This document shows positions 34,498 to 44,544 of a DNA stretch of 64,000 nucleotides, in pieces (within the stretch, counting starts at the first letter, position 1; each line of letters starts with the position of its first letter). Source of the DNA: Saprospiraceae bacterium (lineage in GTDB: Bacteria > Bacteroidota > Bacteroidia > Chitinophagales > Saprospiraceae); contig JAGQWX010000006.1 of NCBI GenBank assembly GCA_020436935.1, forward strand, positions 62,001-126,000, given 5' to 3'. The position numbers were made by a program, and so were the translations under genes. The notes below the pieces were generated by a model. The model made no database searches, was not told where the DNA came from, and saw only the letters and a list, made by a program, of their open reading frames with translations.

Positions 34498-35589
34498 ATG
34501 AGTACAAAACGAATAGTCGTAACAATCATTGCCATAGTTGGCTTATTGGCATTGGTTTTCATCATCAACTCTAAGTTGAAGGCCAACAAAGAAATATTGA
34601 ACGAAAATGCTGAACTTTCTCAGCAGGTGAATGATGCAATTCCGGTAACGGTCGACGTTACAAAAGAGCGCTCATTCTCTAACGGATTTGTTACGGACGG
34701 AAGCTTTAATCCTGTGCAAAAAGTCAACGTGACCTCAGATGCTGCCGGCAAAATCACCAAACTCAATTTCGATGACGGAACATTTGTTTCCAGAGGTGCT
34801 GTCATTGCAGTGCTCGATAATACCTTGATGAGGAATCAGGCGCAGTCCATTCAACTCAATATTGAAAAATCAAAAAAAGACCTCGAGAGATTCCAGACAT
34901 TGCTGGCATCAGGAGGAGCTACCAGTGCTCAAATCGATGATTTGAAAAATGGTATAGCACAATATGAGATCCAATTGGCGAGCATCAACAAACAGATCAG
35001 CGACAGTTATCTCAAAGCACCCATTTCAGGTACTGTAGTTAATAAAAGAGTTGAACAGGGAGTTTATGTTAGTCCAGGAATGATATTGGCTGAAATTGTC
35101 AATATTTCCAGCCTTGATTTTCAGACCTATCTTACTGAAAGTCAAGTATTTAAAGTGAAAAAAGGTCAGGAAGTCAGACTTGGAACCGGAGTATATGAAG
35201 GGAAGGATTACATGGGTAAAATCAAATTTATTGATGTAGCTTCTACACCATCCAAAACATACCTTGTGGAGATCTCTACGGCCAACTCAAATACACATCC
35301 GCTCAAAGCAGGATTGACAGGTAAGGCATATTTTGACAATGCAGGAAGTACGCAGGGGCTTTCGATCCCAAGAACAGCAGTTGTTGGATCATTCAGCGAT
35401 GGTAAGGTCTATGTTGTACAGGACAGCATCGTACATCTGATGCCTGTGACCATAGGTACCTTCGAAGGAGATGAGGTACAAGTGACCTCAGGGCTTTCCA
35501 AAGGAGATGTCGTTGTGACTTCAGGACAGATCAATCTGAAAGAAGGAAGTAAAGTAATCATAGCCAACAAGCCGGTGGCTGGTAACTAA
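34498..35589 (+). CDS. Periplasmic adaptor (membrane fusion protein) of RND efflux pump
   Basis: 363 residues. N-terminal anchor helix (about 5-25), lipoyl/barrel-sandwich halves (VNVTSDAAGKITKLNFDDGTFVSRGAVIAVLDN and YLKAPISGTVVNKRVEQGVYVSPGMIL) split by a short helical hairpin, then a beta-barrel and membrane-proximal domain. Joins the inner-membrane pump to the TolC-like channel. No lipobox is visible, so it is held by the helix. 16 bases before the pump gene. Confidence 0.92.
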   Translation: MSTKRIVVTIIAIVGLLALVFIINSKLKANKEILNENAELSQQVNDAIPVTVDVTKERSFSNGFVTDGSFNPVQKVNVTSDAAGKITKLNFDDGTFVSRGAVIAVLDNTLMRNQAQSIQLNIEKSKKDLERFQTLLASGGATSAQIDDLKNGIAQYEIQLASINKQISDSYLKAPISGTVVNKRVEQGVYVSPGMILAEIVNISSLDFQTYLTESQVFKVKKGQEVRLGTGVYEGKDYMGKIKFIDVASTPSKTYLVEISTANSNTHPLKAGLTGKAYFDNAGSTQGLSIPRTAVVGSFSDGKVYVVQDSIVHLMPVTIGTFEGDEVQVTSGLSKGDVVVTSGQINLKEGSKVIIANKPVAGN

Positions 35590-35605
35590 TCAAAAGAAAT
35601 ACATC

Positions 35606-38600
35606 ATGACTATTACAGAATTATCAATAAAACGGCCATCGCTCATCGTGGTGATATTCTCCACGCTGGCATTTCTTGGGGCCATCAGTTATTCATATTT
35701 GAATTATGAATTGATACCCAAGTTCACAGCGCCAATTGTATTTGTGAGTACAATTTATCCGGGAGCAAGTCCGAGTGAAGTAGAGTCTTCAGTAACAAAG
35801 CCTTTGGAAGATCAGTTGTCTTCACTGGGAGGTATCAACTTGATTCAGAGTTCATCTGCTGAAGGATTTAGTTCGATTGTTATCGAATTTTCTCAGGCTA
35901 CGGTCATTGAAGACGCCCTCGACGAAGCTTCCAGAAAGCTACAACAGGTCGCGCCATTGTTGCCTCCCGATGCCAAAACACCGGTGATTTCCAAGTTTTC
36001 AACGGACGAATTTCCAGTGCTCAACATTGGTGCAACAGCCCAGATGTCTCCTACAGATTTTTACGACTTGATGAAAAATAGGGTGCAACCTGCCATTTCT
36101 CAGGTGCCCGGCGTTGGCCAGGTGACACTTGTTGGTGGAATTGAACGGGAAATTAAAGTGAGTCTGGACAGAGATAAACTTGAATCCTATCAATTGCCTG
36201 CATCCGCAGTTTTGGGAAAAATCAGGGCTTCGAACCTGGATTTCCCAACGGGTAAAATTAAAAACGACGAACAAAACTTACTTATCAGGCTCGCGGGTAA
36301 ATATACTTCTGTCGAACAGTTGAGCAACACCATTATTGCTTCAACCAACGGTCAGAACATTTATCTGAGGGATGTCGCTCAGGTAGAGGACCTGTCCAAA
36401 GAACAAGCTACAATAAACAGGGTAAATGGTAAGGAATCCATCGGTATCATAGTTGTGAAACAAACAGACGCCAACGCTGTGGCGGTTTCAGAACAGGTGA
36501 GGGCACAATTGACAGCCCTGGAAACAAACTTCAAAGCGGAAGGCCTCTTATTTGATGTAGCCAATGATACCAGTACTTTCACACTCGAAGCGGTAGAAGC
36601 AGTAAACCATGACTTGTTGCTTGCAGTGCTGCTAGTAGCGCTGGTTTGTTTGGTTTTCCTCCACAGTTTGAGAAATGCGCTCATTGTGATGATAGCCATT
36701 CCCACCTCGCTTGTGGTAGCATTCATAGGAATGTACATTTTTGACTTTACCCTCAACCTGATGACACTTTTGGCGATGTCTCTGGTAGTAGGTATCCTGG
36801 TGGATGACTCCATTGTGGTACTTGAGAACATATACAGGCACCTTGAGATGGGCAAAGATTCCAGAAAGGCAGCCATTGATGGACGAAATGAAATTGGATT
36901 TACGGCGCTGAGTATTACCCTCGTTGACGTCGTGGTATTTGTACCTATTGCACTCACGGGTGGATTGATTGGCAACATCATGAAACAATTTGCATGGGTG
37001 GTGGTCATAAGTACACTGATGAGTTTGTTTGTATCATTCACCGTGACGCCGCTTCTTGCTTCGCGCTTCAGTAAGCTGACCCATTTCAGGAAAGGATCTT
37101 TTGCTGATATCACACTGGGCTCATTCGAACGGGGTTTGACAGGACTCACCAATCTATATGCAGACGGTCTCAAATGGTTGCTCAAGCGATGGTACCTTGC
37201 TTTGTTTGTGGTGATCGGAGGTTGTGGTACTTTCATAGCTTCGAGTGCACTATTGACCAATGGCTATGTAGGTACAGACTTTATTTCCCAAAGTGACAGA
37301 GGAGAGTTTATCCTTACATTGGAACTCAGTAAAGATGCTTCTTTAAGAGAAACAAACCTTGCTGCGCTCAAGGCAGAGGAATATTTGAGAGAAAACAAAG
37401 ACGTCGTGAAAATATTTTCTGCTGTGGGTAGAACTACGGGTGTAGTGCAAACAACCACAGCGAACAAGGCTGAAATCAATGTGAAACTAGTGCCCAAAGA
37501 TGTTAGGAAGGGCAACCTTGCCTCAGATGTCTATGCTAAAAATTTAAGAAATGAGTTGGAAATGGTCTTGCCGGGCGTAAAGGTAAGGTATACGCCGGTG
37601 AGTTTCTTCGGCGGTGCTGACGATGACCCGATCCAGGTAGTTGTTGCATCAGCGGATTACGACGAAGCTTTGAAATACGGCAAGCAAGTGCGTGATGAAT
37701 TGGCCAAGATCAAGGGTACAGCAGAAGTAAGGCTGAGTGTTGATGATGCCAATCCCGAGGTTAGGGTGAATCTTGACCGAAGGAAAGTAGCTGAACTTGG
37801 CCTTGACGTAGCAACCATAGGTCAAACCATGCAGATTGCTTTCTCCGGTAATACGGATATAAAGTACCGAGATGGAGCTTATGAGTACGATATCAATGTA
37901 CAATTCGATGAGTTTGACCGTAAAAACATCAATGACGTGTCACAGATATCTTTCATCAACAATAAGGGAGAAAAAATTTACCTTTATCAGGTAGCGGAAA
38001 TTACGCAAGGTGCCGGACCGACTGTCCTTGAAAGAAGGGACAGAGTACCAGCAACTGTTGTAAAGTCACAATTGTTGGGTAGGCCTCTGGGTGAAATAGG
38101 TGAGGAGCTCAAGGCGACAGTAGAAGCCATGAATCTGCCTCCGACTATAAGTGTGTTTTATGAAGGAAACATGAAACAGCAGAGCGAAGGTTTTACCACC
38201 TTGTTGATTGCACTTGGCGCTGCGATTTTGTTCATGTATCTGATTATGGTGGCTTTATATGATGATTACATTTATCCGTTTGTGGTGATGTTTTCACTGC
38301 CATTGGCGATAGGTGGCGCATTTTTGGCTCTGGCATTGAGCATGAAGGTTTTGGATATCTTCACCATGTTGGGTCTGATCATGTTGATGGGACTTGTGGG
38401 TAAAAATGCGATACTTTTGGTCGACTTTGCCAACCATGCCAAAGAAAGAGGCCTTTCTACGATTGATGCACTTATGGAATCTGGAAGGACGAGATTAAGG
38501 CCTATTCTGATGACCACCATTGCCATGGTATTCGGTATGATGCCTATTGCGCTGGCAGAAGGTGCTGGTGCTGAGTGGAAAAATGGATTGGCCTGGGCCA

Positions 38601-38758
38601 TCATCGGAGGTTTGACATCCAGTATGATTCTGACCTTGGTCGTTGTTCCATGCGTATACTTATTGGTGGACGACGTTGGAATGTTATTTGAAAAACTCTT
38701 CAAAAAAATTGGTATTCCAATTCGGAAGAAACATAAGGAAGTTCCTGTTCTGGAATAG
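35606..38758 (+). CDS. RND-family multidrug efflux permease
   Basis: 1050 residues, full length. Two repeats of six membrane helices with large periplasmic loops. TM4 has the proton-relay pair in GILVDDSIVVLENIYRHLE, and the second half has MGLVGKNAILLVDFANHAKERG and RLRPILMTTIAM. Hydrophobe/amphiphile efflux family by these motifs; substrates unknown. Last gene of the tetR-linked operon; a hairpin follows. Confidence 0.95.
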   Translation: MTITELSIKRPSLIVVIFSTLAFLGAISYSYLNYELIPKFTAPIVFVSTIYPGASPSEVESSVTKPLEDQLSSLGGINLIQSSSAEGFSSIVIEFSQATVIEDALDEASRKLQQVAPLLPPDAKTPVISKFSTDEFPVLNIGATAQMSPTDFYDLMKNRVQPAISQVPGVGQVTLVGGIEREIKVSLDRDKLESYQLPASAVLGKIRASNLDFPTGKIKNDEQNLLIRLAGKYTSVEQLSNTIIASTNGQNIYLRDVAQVEDLSKEQATINRVNGKESIGIIVVKQTDANAVAVSEQVRAQLTALETNFKAEGLLFDVANDTSTFTLEAVEAVNHDLLLAVLLVALVCLVFLHSLRNALIVMIAIPTSLVVAFIGMYIFDFTLNLMTLLAMSLVVGILVDDSIVVLENIYRHLEMGKDSRKAAIDGRNEIGFTALSITLVDVVVFVPIALTGGLIGNIMKQFAWVVVISTLMSLFVSFTVTPLLASRFSKLTHFRKGSFADITLGSFERGLTGLTNLYADGLKWLLKRWYLALFVVIGGCGTFIASSALLTNGYVGTDFISQSDRGEFILTLELSKDASLRETNLAALKAEEYLRENKDVVKIFSAVGRTTGVVQTTTANKAEINVKLVPKDVRKGNLASDVYAKNLRNELEMVLPGVKVRYTPVSFFGGADDDPIQVVVASADYDEALKYGKQVRDELAKIKGTAEVRLSVDDANPEVRVNLDRRKVAELGLDVATIGQTMQIAFSGNTDIKYRDGAYEYDINVQFDEFDRKNINDVSQISFINNKGEKIYLYQVAEITQGAGPTVLERRDRVPATVVKSQLLGRPLGEIGEELKATVEAMNLPPTISVFYEGNMKQQSEGFTTLLIALGAAILFMYLIMVALYDDYIYPFVVMFSLPLAIGGAFLALALSMKVLDIFTMLGLIMLMGLVGKNAILLVDFANHAKERGLSTIDALMESGRTRLRPILMTTIAMVFGMMPIALAEGAGAEWKNGLAWAIIGGLTSSMILTLVVVPCVYLLVDDVGMLFEKLFKKIGIPIRKKHKEVPVLE

Positions 38759-38786
38759 GGTAGAACTACGAGAATTACAAAGTATT

Positions 38787-38817
38787 AAGAGAGGGCAGCC
38801 GTTGGTTGTCCTCTCTT
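38787..38817 (+). terminator. Terminator-like hairpin after the RND operon
   Basis: AAGAGAGG (38787-38794) pairs with CCTCTCTT (38810-38817). The T tract is short and broken, so efficiency is uncertain. Confidence 0.55.
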
Positions 38818-38902
38818 ATTAAGTGATATCCCCATCATTACATTTTCAAAACATAATAGGGATTAGAGAATTATATTATTTTCGCGCTCCAAATTTTTAT
38901 TC

Positions 38903-40540
38903 ATGATCAGTGTTGACGGCCTAACGGTTGAATTTAGTGGAAGAACCCTTTTTGCTGATATCAGTTTTGTTATCAATGAAAATGACAAAATAGCCCTGAT
39001 GGGCAAGAATGGTGCAGGTAAATCTACGATGATGAAAATTATCGCGGGAGTAGGTAAGCCATCCAGAGGACATGTACGGGCACCAAAAGATGCCGTCATT
39101 GCATACCTCCCACAACATTTGCTCACCAAAGATGATTGCACAGTTTTTGAAGAAGCCAGCAAGGCTTTTCAACGCATATTTTTTATGCGGGATGAGATTG
39201 ACAGGCTCAACCATGAGATGGCAACCAGGACGGACTACGATTCTGATGACTATATGAAGCTGATAGAAAAAGCATCAGAGCTTGGAGAACAATTTTATGC
39301 CATTGAAGAGATCAATTATGACGCTGAAGTCGAGAAAGCATTGCTGGGCCTGGGCTTTGAGCGCGCTGATTTTCAACGCAATACATCTGAATTTAGCGGT
39401 GGCTGGAGGATGAGGATAGAGCTGGCCAAAATCCTGCTTCAGAAACCAGATCTGATTTTGCTGGATGAGCCCACCAACCACATTGATATTGAGTCTGTAG
39501 TTTGGCTTGAAACTTTCCTGAAAGAAAAGGCAAAGGCGGTCATGGTCATCTCCCACGATAAAGCTTTTATCGACAACATCACCAACAGAACGGTGGAGCT
39601 CACCATGGGAAAGATGTATGATTATAAAGCCAATTACAGCCATTACCTACAGCTCCGTGAAGACAGGAGGGCGCAACAAATGAGGGCATACAAAGAACAG
39701 CAGAAGCTCATTGCAGACAGCAAGCTCTTTATTGAAAGATTTAAAGGCACCTACTCAAAGGCCAATCAGGTAAATTCTACCGAAAGGATGCTGGAGAAGC
39801 TGGAGATCATTCAAATTGATGAAGTAGATACTTCTGCGTTGAAACTGCGTTTTCCTCCTTGTTCGAGGTCCGGCGATTATCCTCTGGTCGTAGAACATCT
39901 CACCAAGACTTATGGGGACCACCTGGTATTTAAAGAGGCGCAAATGTCCATCAAAAGGGGAGAGAAGGTAGCCTTTGTAGGGAGGAATGGCGAAGGTAAA
40001 TCCACAATGATCAAGGCCATCATGGCAGAAATCGAGTTTCAAGGCAAATGCCAGGTAGGACACAATGCCAAAATCGGATATTTTGCACAGGATGCAGCAT
40101 CAAGGCTTGATCCGGGTAAAAGTGTTTTTGAAACGGTTGATGAAGTGGCAGAAGGAGAAGTAAGAACTCAGCTCAAAAATATTTTGGGATGCTTCATGTT
40201 TTCTGGTGATGACATTGATAAAAAAGTGGGTTTCCTCTCTGGTGGTGAACGGACCAGGTTGGCCATGGTGAAATTACTCCTGGAGCCGGTCAACTTTTTG
40301 ATTCTGGACGAACCTACAAATCACCTGGACATCAAGTCTAAAGATGTTTTGAAAGAAGCCTTGCTCGCGTTTGACGGCACACTGATATTGGTATCGCACG
40401 ACAGAGATTTCCTCAAGGGTCTGGCCCATAAAGTGTTTGAATTCAAAGACAAAAGGGTTTTGGAGCATTTTGAAACCATAGATGAGTTCCTCGAAAGAAA
40501 CCAGATGGAAAGCATGCGGGAAATAGAACTAAACAAGTAG
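38903..40540 (+). CDS. ABC-F family ATPase (translation factor type)
   Basis: 545 residues, two ABC domains and no membrane part. First Walker A GKNGAGKSTMMK (about 36-47) with signature EFSGGWRMRIELAKIL; second Walker A GRNGEGKSTMIK (about 356) with LSGGERTRLAMVKLL; both Walker B blocks are LLDEPTNH or ILDEPTNH. The linker (about 240-315) is a charged helical hairpin (P-site tRNA interaction motif region) as in Uup/EttA-like factors acting on ribosomes. The ATG follows a near-consensus box TATTTTCG (38877-38884). Convergent with the lipoprotein gene, 7-base gap. Confidence 0.92.
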   Translation: MISVDGLTVEFSGRTLFADISFVINENDKIALMGKNGAGKSTMMKIIAGVGKPSRGHVRAPKDAVIAYLPQHLLTKDDCTVFEEASKAFQRIFFMRDEIDRLNHEMATRTDYDSDDYMKLIEKASELGEQFYAIEEINYDAEVEKALLGLGFERADFQRNTSEFSGGWRMRIELAKILLQKPDLILLDEPTNHIDIESVVWLETFLKEKAKAVMVISHDKAFIDNITNRTVELTMGKMYDYKANYSHYLQLREDRRAQQMRAYKEQQKLIADSKLFIERFKGTYSKANQVNSTERMLEKLEIIQIDEVDTSALKLRFPPCSRSGDYPLVVEHLTKTYGDHLVFKEAQMSIKRGEKVAFVGRNGEGKSTMIKAIMAEIEFQGKCQVGHNAKIGYFAQDAASRLDPGKSVFETVDEVAEGEVRTQLKNILGCFMFSGDDIDKKVGFLSGGERTRLAMVKLLLEPVNFLILDEPTNHLDIKSKDVLKEALLAFDGTLILVSHDRDFLKGLAHKVFEFKDKRVLEHFETIDEFLERNQMESMREIELNK

Positions 40541-40547
40541 CTTAATT

Positions 40548-41048
40548 CTATAGACATTTAAGAGTGATGTCAGAGGTCTGCACTTCGTTGCTTTTATTGC
40601 CTGCCCGGTCGATCATATAAATCTTAAGGTTCATCTCATTGATTGGGTATCTGGAGGTGGTGTCGCAAGGTATGATGTTCTCCTCTTTTGGATAGACACA
40701 GCAAACACTGTAAATCTTGATGACCATCGTGCCCTCTACTCCGTTGTTTGAACCTTGTTCAGGAATTTGGGGCAATTTGTAAGCGTCGTAAACATTGTTG
40801 GTTCGCGAATCTATGATGAAAAGGTTGGGATTCAGATTTGTCGTTTCCGCTCCAATGTCCCCATCTCCGTCAGTAAAATCTACATAAACCTCAAGGCTAT
40901 CACTGAACAATGCTCCCTGCTTCATGATGTTTTTGCTGATGCCCATAAACTTGAGTTCAGGTACATTGCTGTAATCCGGAGTGATGGCGCATGTGGAAAT
41001 AGTGAAACAAGCTGCTAATAAAGCCAGTAAGAAAAGGCTTTGTTTCAT
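40548..41048 (-). CDS. Uncharacterised lipoprotein with Asp-rich motif
   Basis: 166 residues. Signal ends TISTC, making Cys near residue 20 the lipid site. The mature part contains VDFTDGDGDIGAE, a calcium-binding-like acidic loop seen in many Bacteroidota surface lipoproteins, and a CC pair (SVCCVYP). No catalytic family recognised; predicted beta-sandwich. Divergent from the LuxE-like gene, whose promoter lies in the 39-base gap. Confidence 0.6.
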   Translation of the reverse strand: MKQSLFLLALLAACFTISTCAITPDYSNVPELKFMGISKNIMKQGALFSDSLEVYVDFTDGDGDIGAETTNLNPNLFIIDSRTNNVYDAYKLPQIPEQGSNNGVEGTMVIKIYSVCCVYPKEENIIPCDTTSRYPINEMNLKIYMIDRAGNKSNEVQTSDITLKCL

Positions 41049-41056
41049 ATTACTGA

Positions 41057-41064
41057 TATATTTG
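41057..41064 (+). promoter_or_regulatory. -7 promoter box TATATTTG for the LuxE-like gene
   Basis: Perfect TAnnTTTG 23 bases before the GTG start at 41088. Confidence 0.45.
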
Positions 41065-41087
41065 TATTATTATCGTAACGCTTAATT

Positions 41088-42089
41088 GTGCATAAAGTTA
41101 TAGATTTTTCTCCAGAAGAACTCAGAAATATTCTCAGCTCGAAGCTGGATTATGACTTTGATTTGATTTGTGCGCAGGTGTTTGCATATCAACACAAAAC
41201 GAACCCCCTTTATCGCCAATATATTGAAAGTACCTATCAGGAAAATCTACCAATGTCCAGATTTTTACCGATTGAAGCCTTCAAAAAAGAAGTCATCAAA
41301 TCTGGCAAATGGCGAGAGGTCTGCACATTTGAAAGCAGTGGGACGACTGGAATGATCAATGCGAAACACGCTGTAAGAAATCTTAATTTCTATCATCAGA
41401 ATGCCATTCGGGATTTTGAAAGCACATTTGGAAGCCTGGAAGGAAGTTGTGTACTTGCACTTTTGCCGCATTATCTGGAAAGGGGCAATAGCTCTTTGGT
41501 CTCCATGGTGTCAGCATTCATAGAACGGTCGGGCCATGCTTCGAGTGGTTTTTATTTACGGGAGTTTGATCTGTTATACAATCGGCTTAAGGAAAATCAA
41601 CAGCTCGGAGTTAAAACCATTTTATTTGGGGTGACCTATGCATTGCTTTCATTCCTGGACAAGTTGAATGCAAGTGATGCATTTGATGGGTTGCTAATTA
41701 TCGAAACCGGTGGCATGAAGGGTTTTGGTCCTGAAATTACACGTGAAGAACTACATGACCGATTGAAGAGTGGGTTTAGAAATGCAACCATAAGCTCAGA
41801 ATATGGCATGACAGAACTGCTCTCTCAAGCCTATATGGCTGAAGATGGTTACTTTTACCCGGGCCAAAATATGAGGGTGTCGATCTCGGAAATCAACGAT
41901 CCATTCTCAGAAGAAAAAACAGGTAAAACCGGCATAATCAATGTCATCGATTTATCCAATTTGGACACTTGTTCGTTCATCAAAACCCAGGATCTGGGTA
42001 GGAGCAATGACGATGGAGGTTTTCAGGTTTTGGGAAGACTGGATCATTCTGACCTTCGTGGTTGTAACCTGATGGTACAGGATATTTGA
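41088..42089 (+). CDS. LuxE/acyl-protein synthetase-like adenylating enzyme
   Basis: 333 residues from GTG. The TFESSGTTG loop (about 81-89) is the nucleotide-binding P-loop of the ANL/LuxE group, followed by LLPHYLERGNSSLVSMV, ETGGMKGFGPEITREELH and SSEYGMTELLSQAY, motifs of the LuxE domain family in Bacteroidota. LuxE activates fatty acids as acyl-AMP and passes them to an enzyme cysteine; here no LuxC-like reductase is adjacent, so the acceptor is unknown. Possibly linked to pigment or lipid synthesis (speculative). Confidence 0.75.
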   Translation: MHKVIDFSPEELRNILSSKLDYDFDLICAQVFAYQHKTNPLYRQYIESTYQENLPMSRFLPIEAFKKEVIKSGKWREVCTFESSGTTGMINAKHAVRNLNFYHQNAIRDFESTFGSLEGSCVLALLPHYLERGNSSLVSMVSAFIERSGHASSGFYLREFDLLYNRLKENQQLGVKTILFGVTYALLSFLDKLNASDAFDGLLIIETGGMKGFGPEITREELHDRLKSGFRNATISSEYGMTELLSQAYMAEDGYFYPGQNMRVSISEINDPFSEEKTGKTGIINVIDLSNLDTCSFIKTQDLGRSNDDGGFQVLGRLDHSDLRGCNLMVQDI

Positions 42090-42231
42090 TCTTATGCTTC
42101 CATTTAAGCGACTTCAACTATCTTCTGCAATGATGTTTCGGCAATTTCAATCCAATATGTAATTGGGGCAATAATTGGCAAAAGACTTTAAACCAAAAGG
42201 CTTTCCCGGACTCTAAGAACAAAACCAGGTC

Positions 42232-43521
42232 ATGAAATATCCCTACTTAGCACTTTCAATTTTATACTTCCTTTTTTTCTCACTACAACCCCATCTAACA
42301 GGGCAATATTTTCCTCCAGCCAGTGATATTGCCTGGGAAAAAGTTGATCCGCAAGCATTAGGATGGGACAAAACAAGTTTGGATGAGCTCAGAGATTATC
42401 TTGAAGAAGCGCATACCAAGGCATTTGTCATCATCAAAGACGGAAAGATTGCGGTAGAATGGTACTTGAATGGGCACGCCAGAACAACGCCATGGTATTG
42501 GGCAAGCGCAGGGAAAACTTTGACGGCCGGCTTGGTAGGCATCGCTGCTCAGGAAGGAAAACTCCAGCTCACAGATCCTACTTCAAAATATCTAGGCCGA
42601 TGGACGTCCTGTAGTTTAGAGGACGAGTCAAAAATTCAGATCATACATCAATTGACCATGACCTCAGGACTCAATGAGTTTCTGGGATTTGACTGCTTAG
42701 AGCCAGCATGTCTTAAATGCCTTGCAATGCCGGGAACCAGGTGGACATATCACAATGGTCCCTACACACTGCTTGATGGTGTTATTGAAAATGCAACCGG
42801 CAAGAACCTGACCGAATATTTTAGAAGCAGGATAGGTGACAAAATTGACATGCAGGGCACTTTCATCAGCCTCAACAATGTCAATGTGTTTTATTCTACC
42901 GCATTGGACGCAGCCAGATACGGCTATTTATTGCTCAATCAAGGTAAATGGAAGGGGAGTGTTATCATCAACGAACCATTTGTTTACGACCTCTCACACC
43001 CATCACAACAGCTCAACCAGTCTTATGGCCTGCTGACATGGCTCAATGGTCAAGCGTCCCATAAGTTGCCTGGAGAAGTAGGTACTTTTCAAGGGCCAAT
43101 AATTCCTGAAGGTCCTGATGATTTGTACGCCGCATTGGGTAAAAATGATCAAAAAATCCACGTGGTGCCTTCCTTGAATCTGGTATTAATTAGGTTTGGT
43201 GATGCGGCAATTACGGGGAGTGAAGAATATGTGCCGGTAAACCTCGATAATGAAATTTGGAAGCATCTCAACCGCGCTTTTGGTACAAATACAGGTACGC
43301 TTGAAATCAACAATAAGCTTGAATCTTCAACCGGTGAATCTTCTGTTATTGTAAGGAAAATGGACAAATCGAGCTCAAATCAGTTATTTGATGTCTCAGG
43401 TAGAATGATAAATTACTCCTATGGATCTCATTTTGAAGCATTTGGTCTGACCCCGGGAATTTATTTTTTCCGAGGGATAAAAGAAAATAAAAGGGTAGTG
43501 GAAAAATTATTGGTCTATTGA
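42232..43521 (+). CDS. Secreted serine hydrolase (beta-lactamase/PBP fold) with type IX sorting tail
   Basis: 429 residues. Sec signal to about residue 24. The class C beta-lactamase-like domain has SAGK (Ser92, Lys95) and the YHN motif (Tyr173, Asn175). The last 75 residues, after a Ser/Asn-rich linker, form a T9SS type A sorting domain (NQLFDVSGRMI, GLTPGIYFFRGI, ending KRVVEKLLVY). The enzyme is therefore probably exported across the outer membrane and fixed to the surface or released. Substrate, a peptide or ester, unknown. Confidence 0.85.
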   Translation: MKYPYLALSILYFLFFSLQPHLTGQYFPPASDIAWEKVDPQALGWDKTSLDELRDYLEEAHTKAFVIIKDGKIAVEWYLNGHARTTPWYWASAGKTLTAGLVGIAAQEGKLQLTDPTSKYLGRWTSCSLEDESKIQIIHQLTMTSGLNEFLGFDCLEPACLKCLAMPGTRWTYHNGPYTLLDGVIENATGKNLTEYFRSRIGDKIDMQGTFISLNNVNVFYSTALDAARYGYLLLNQGKWKGSVIINEPFVYDLSHPSQQLNQSYGLLTWLNGQASHKLPGEVGTFQGPIIPEGPDDLYAALGKNDQKIHVVPSLNLVLIRFGDAAITGSEEYVPVNLDNEIWKHLNRAFGTNTGTLEINNKLESSTGESSVIVRKMDKSSSNQLFDVSGRMINYSYGSHFEAFGLTPGIYFFRGIKENKRVVEKLLVY

Positions 43522-43532
43522 TGGTGAGGCAG

Positions 43533-44528
43533 CTATTTTTCTCTACTGACCAAAAAATCTGCAAACTTTACCAATTCCTCTTTGCCTTCTGAGTTGAGAG
43601 CCGTGGTTTGATTCAAGTGAGAGATGGAAAGATCTTTATAAGCTTCTTTGAGCTGATTGGCATATTCTTCAACCACAAGGGTGGTGAATATCGATTTTAC
43701 TCCACTGATTTTTTCTTCTTCCTCTGCTAAGCCTATGGGCTTGAAGTCGGTCCAATCCAACAGTTGCTTTTTTAATACGGGGTCACTAAGTTCCAATGAT
43801 TTCAGATATAGGTATGTTTTTTTATTGTTGAGGATATCGCCACCTACGCGTTTGCCGGTTTGCTCTTCAGACCCAAAAGTGTCCAGAATGTCGTCTTGAA
43901 TCTGGAATGCAATGCCAATATTTTTACCAAATTCATAAAGATGAAACTGCTCCTCAGCATTCGCTCCGCCCAGTATACCACCAAACTGCATACATGCCCC
44001 CAATAAAACAGAGGTCTTATTGGTAATCATTTTGATATACTCGCCAATACTGACGTCGCTTCTGTTTTCAAAATCCATGTCCAGCCTTTGGCCTTCACAC
44101 AATTCAAGCCCCATTTTTGTAAATACTTTGACCAGGCCGAGGGCCGTTGTGTCGTTGTATTTGCACAAATGATCATAGGCCATCATCATCATGGCGTCAC
44201 CACTTAAAATCGCAGCATTTACATCAAATTTTTGGTGTACAGTTTTTTGGCCACGCCTCGTTTCAGCGCCATCCATAATGTCATCATGCATCAGGGAGAA
44301 GTTGTGAAAAAGTTCACATGCCATTGCGGCATTATAAGACGTTGAAAAAGGGACGCCATAGTAGGCCGCAGTGGCTATAATCAAAGCCGGCCTGATGCGT
44401 TTGCCCCCCAGGGCTAGGATATAATCTACCGGTTCGTATAAGTGCACATAACCGTCATGGGTGATTGCAAACTTTTTTTGTCCCGATTCCTTTTCGAAGT
44501 ATTCAATACTTTCAAATATTTTCTGCAT
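43533..44528 (-). CDS. Polyprenyl diphosphate synthase
   Basis: 331 residues. All-helical isoprenyl transferase with GGKRIRP (about 40), first Asp-rich motif DDIMD (MHDDIMDGAETRRG), KTSVLLG and second motif FQIQDDILDTFG, then GGDILNNKKTYL. Makes linear trans-polyprenyl diphosphates from IPP and an allylic primer; the product length (C15 to C40) cannot be set by eye. Starts 16 bases after the NhaD stop on the same strand, so likely co-transcribed with it. Confidence 0.88.
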   Translation of the reverse strand: MQKIFESIEYFEKESGQKKFAITHDGYVHLYEPVDYILALGGKRIRPALIIATAAYYGVPFSTSYNAAMACELFHNFSLMHDDIMDGAETRRGQKTVHQKFDVNAAILSGDAMMMMAYDHLCKYNDTTALGLVKVFTKMGLELCEGQRLDMDFENRSDVSIGEYIKMITNKTSVLLGACMQFGGILGGANAEEQFHLYEFGKNIGIAFQIQDDILDTFGSEEQTGKRVGGDILNNKKTYLYLKSLELSDPVLKKQLLDWTDFKPIGLAEEEEKISGVKSIFTTLVVEEYANQLKEAYKDLSISHLNQTTALNSEGKEELVKFADFLVSREK

Positions 44529-44544
44529 GAAAATGCGTTCTTAT

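Noticed and set aside
36379-37260. 293-residue frame antisense to the RND pump
   Set aside because: Low-complexity Thr/Ser-rich translation, fully inside the pump gene on the other strand.
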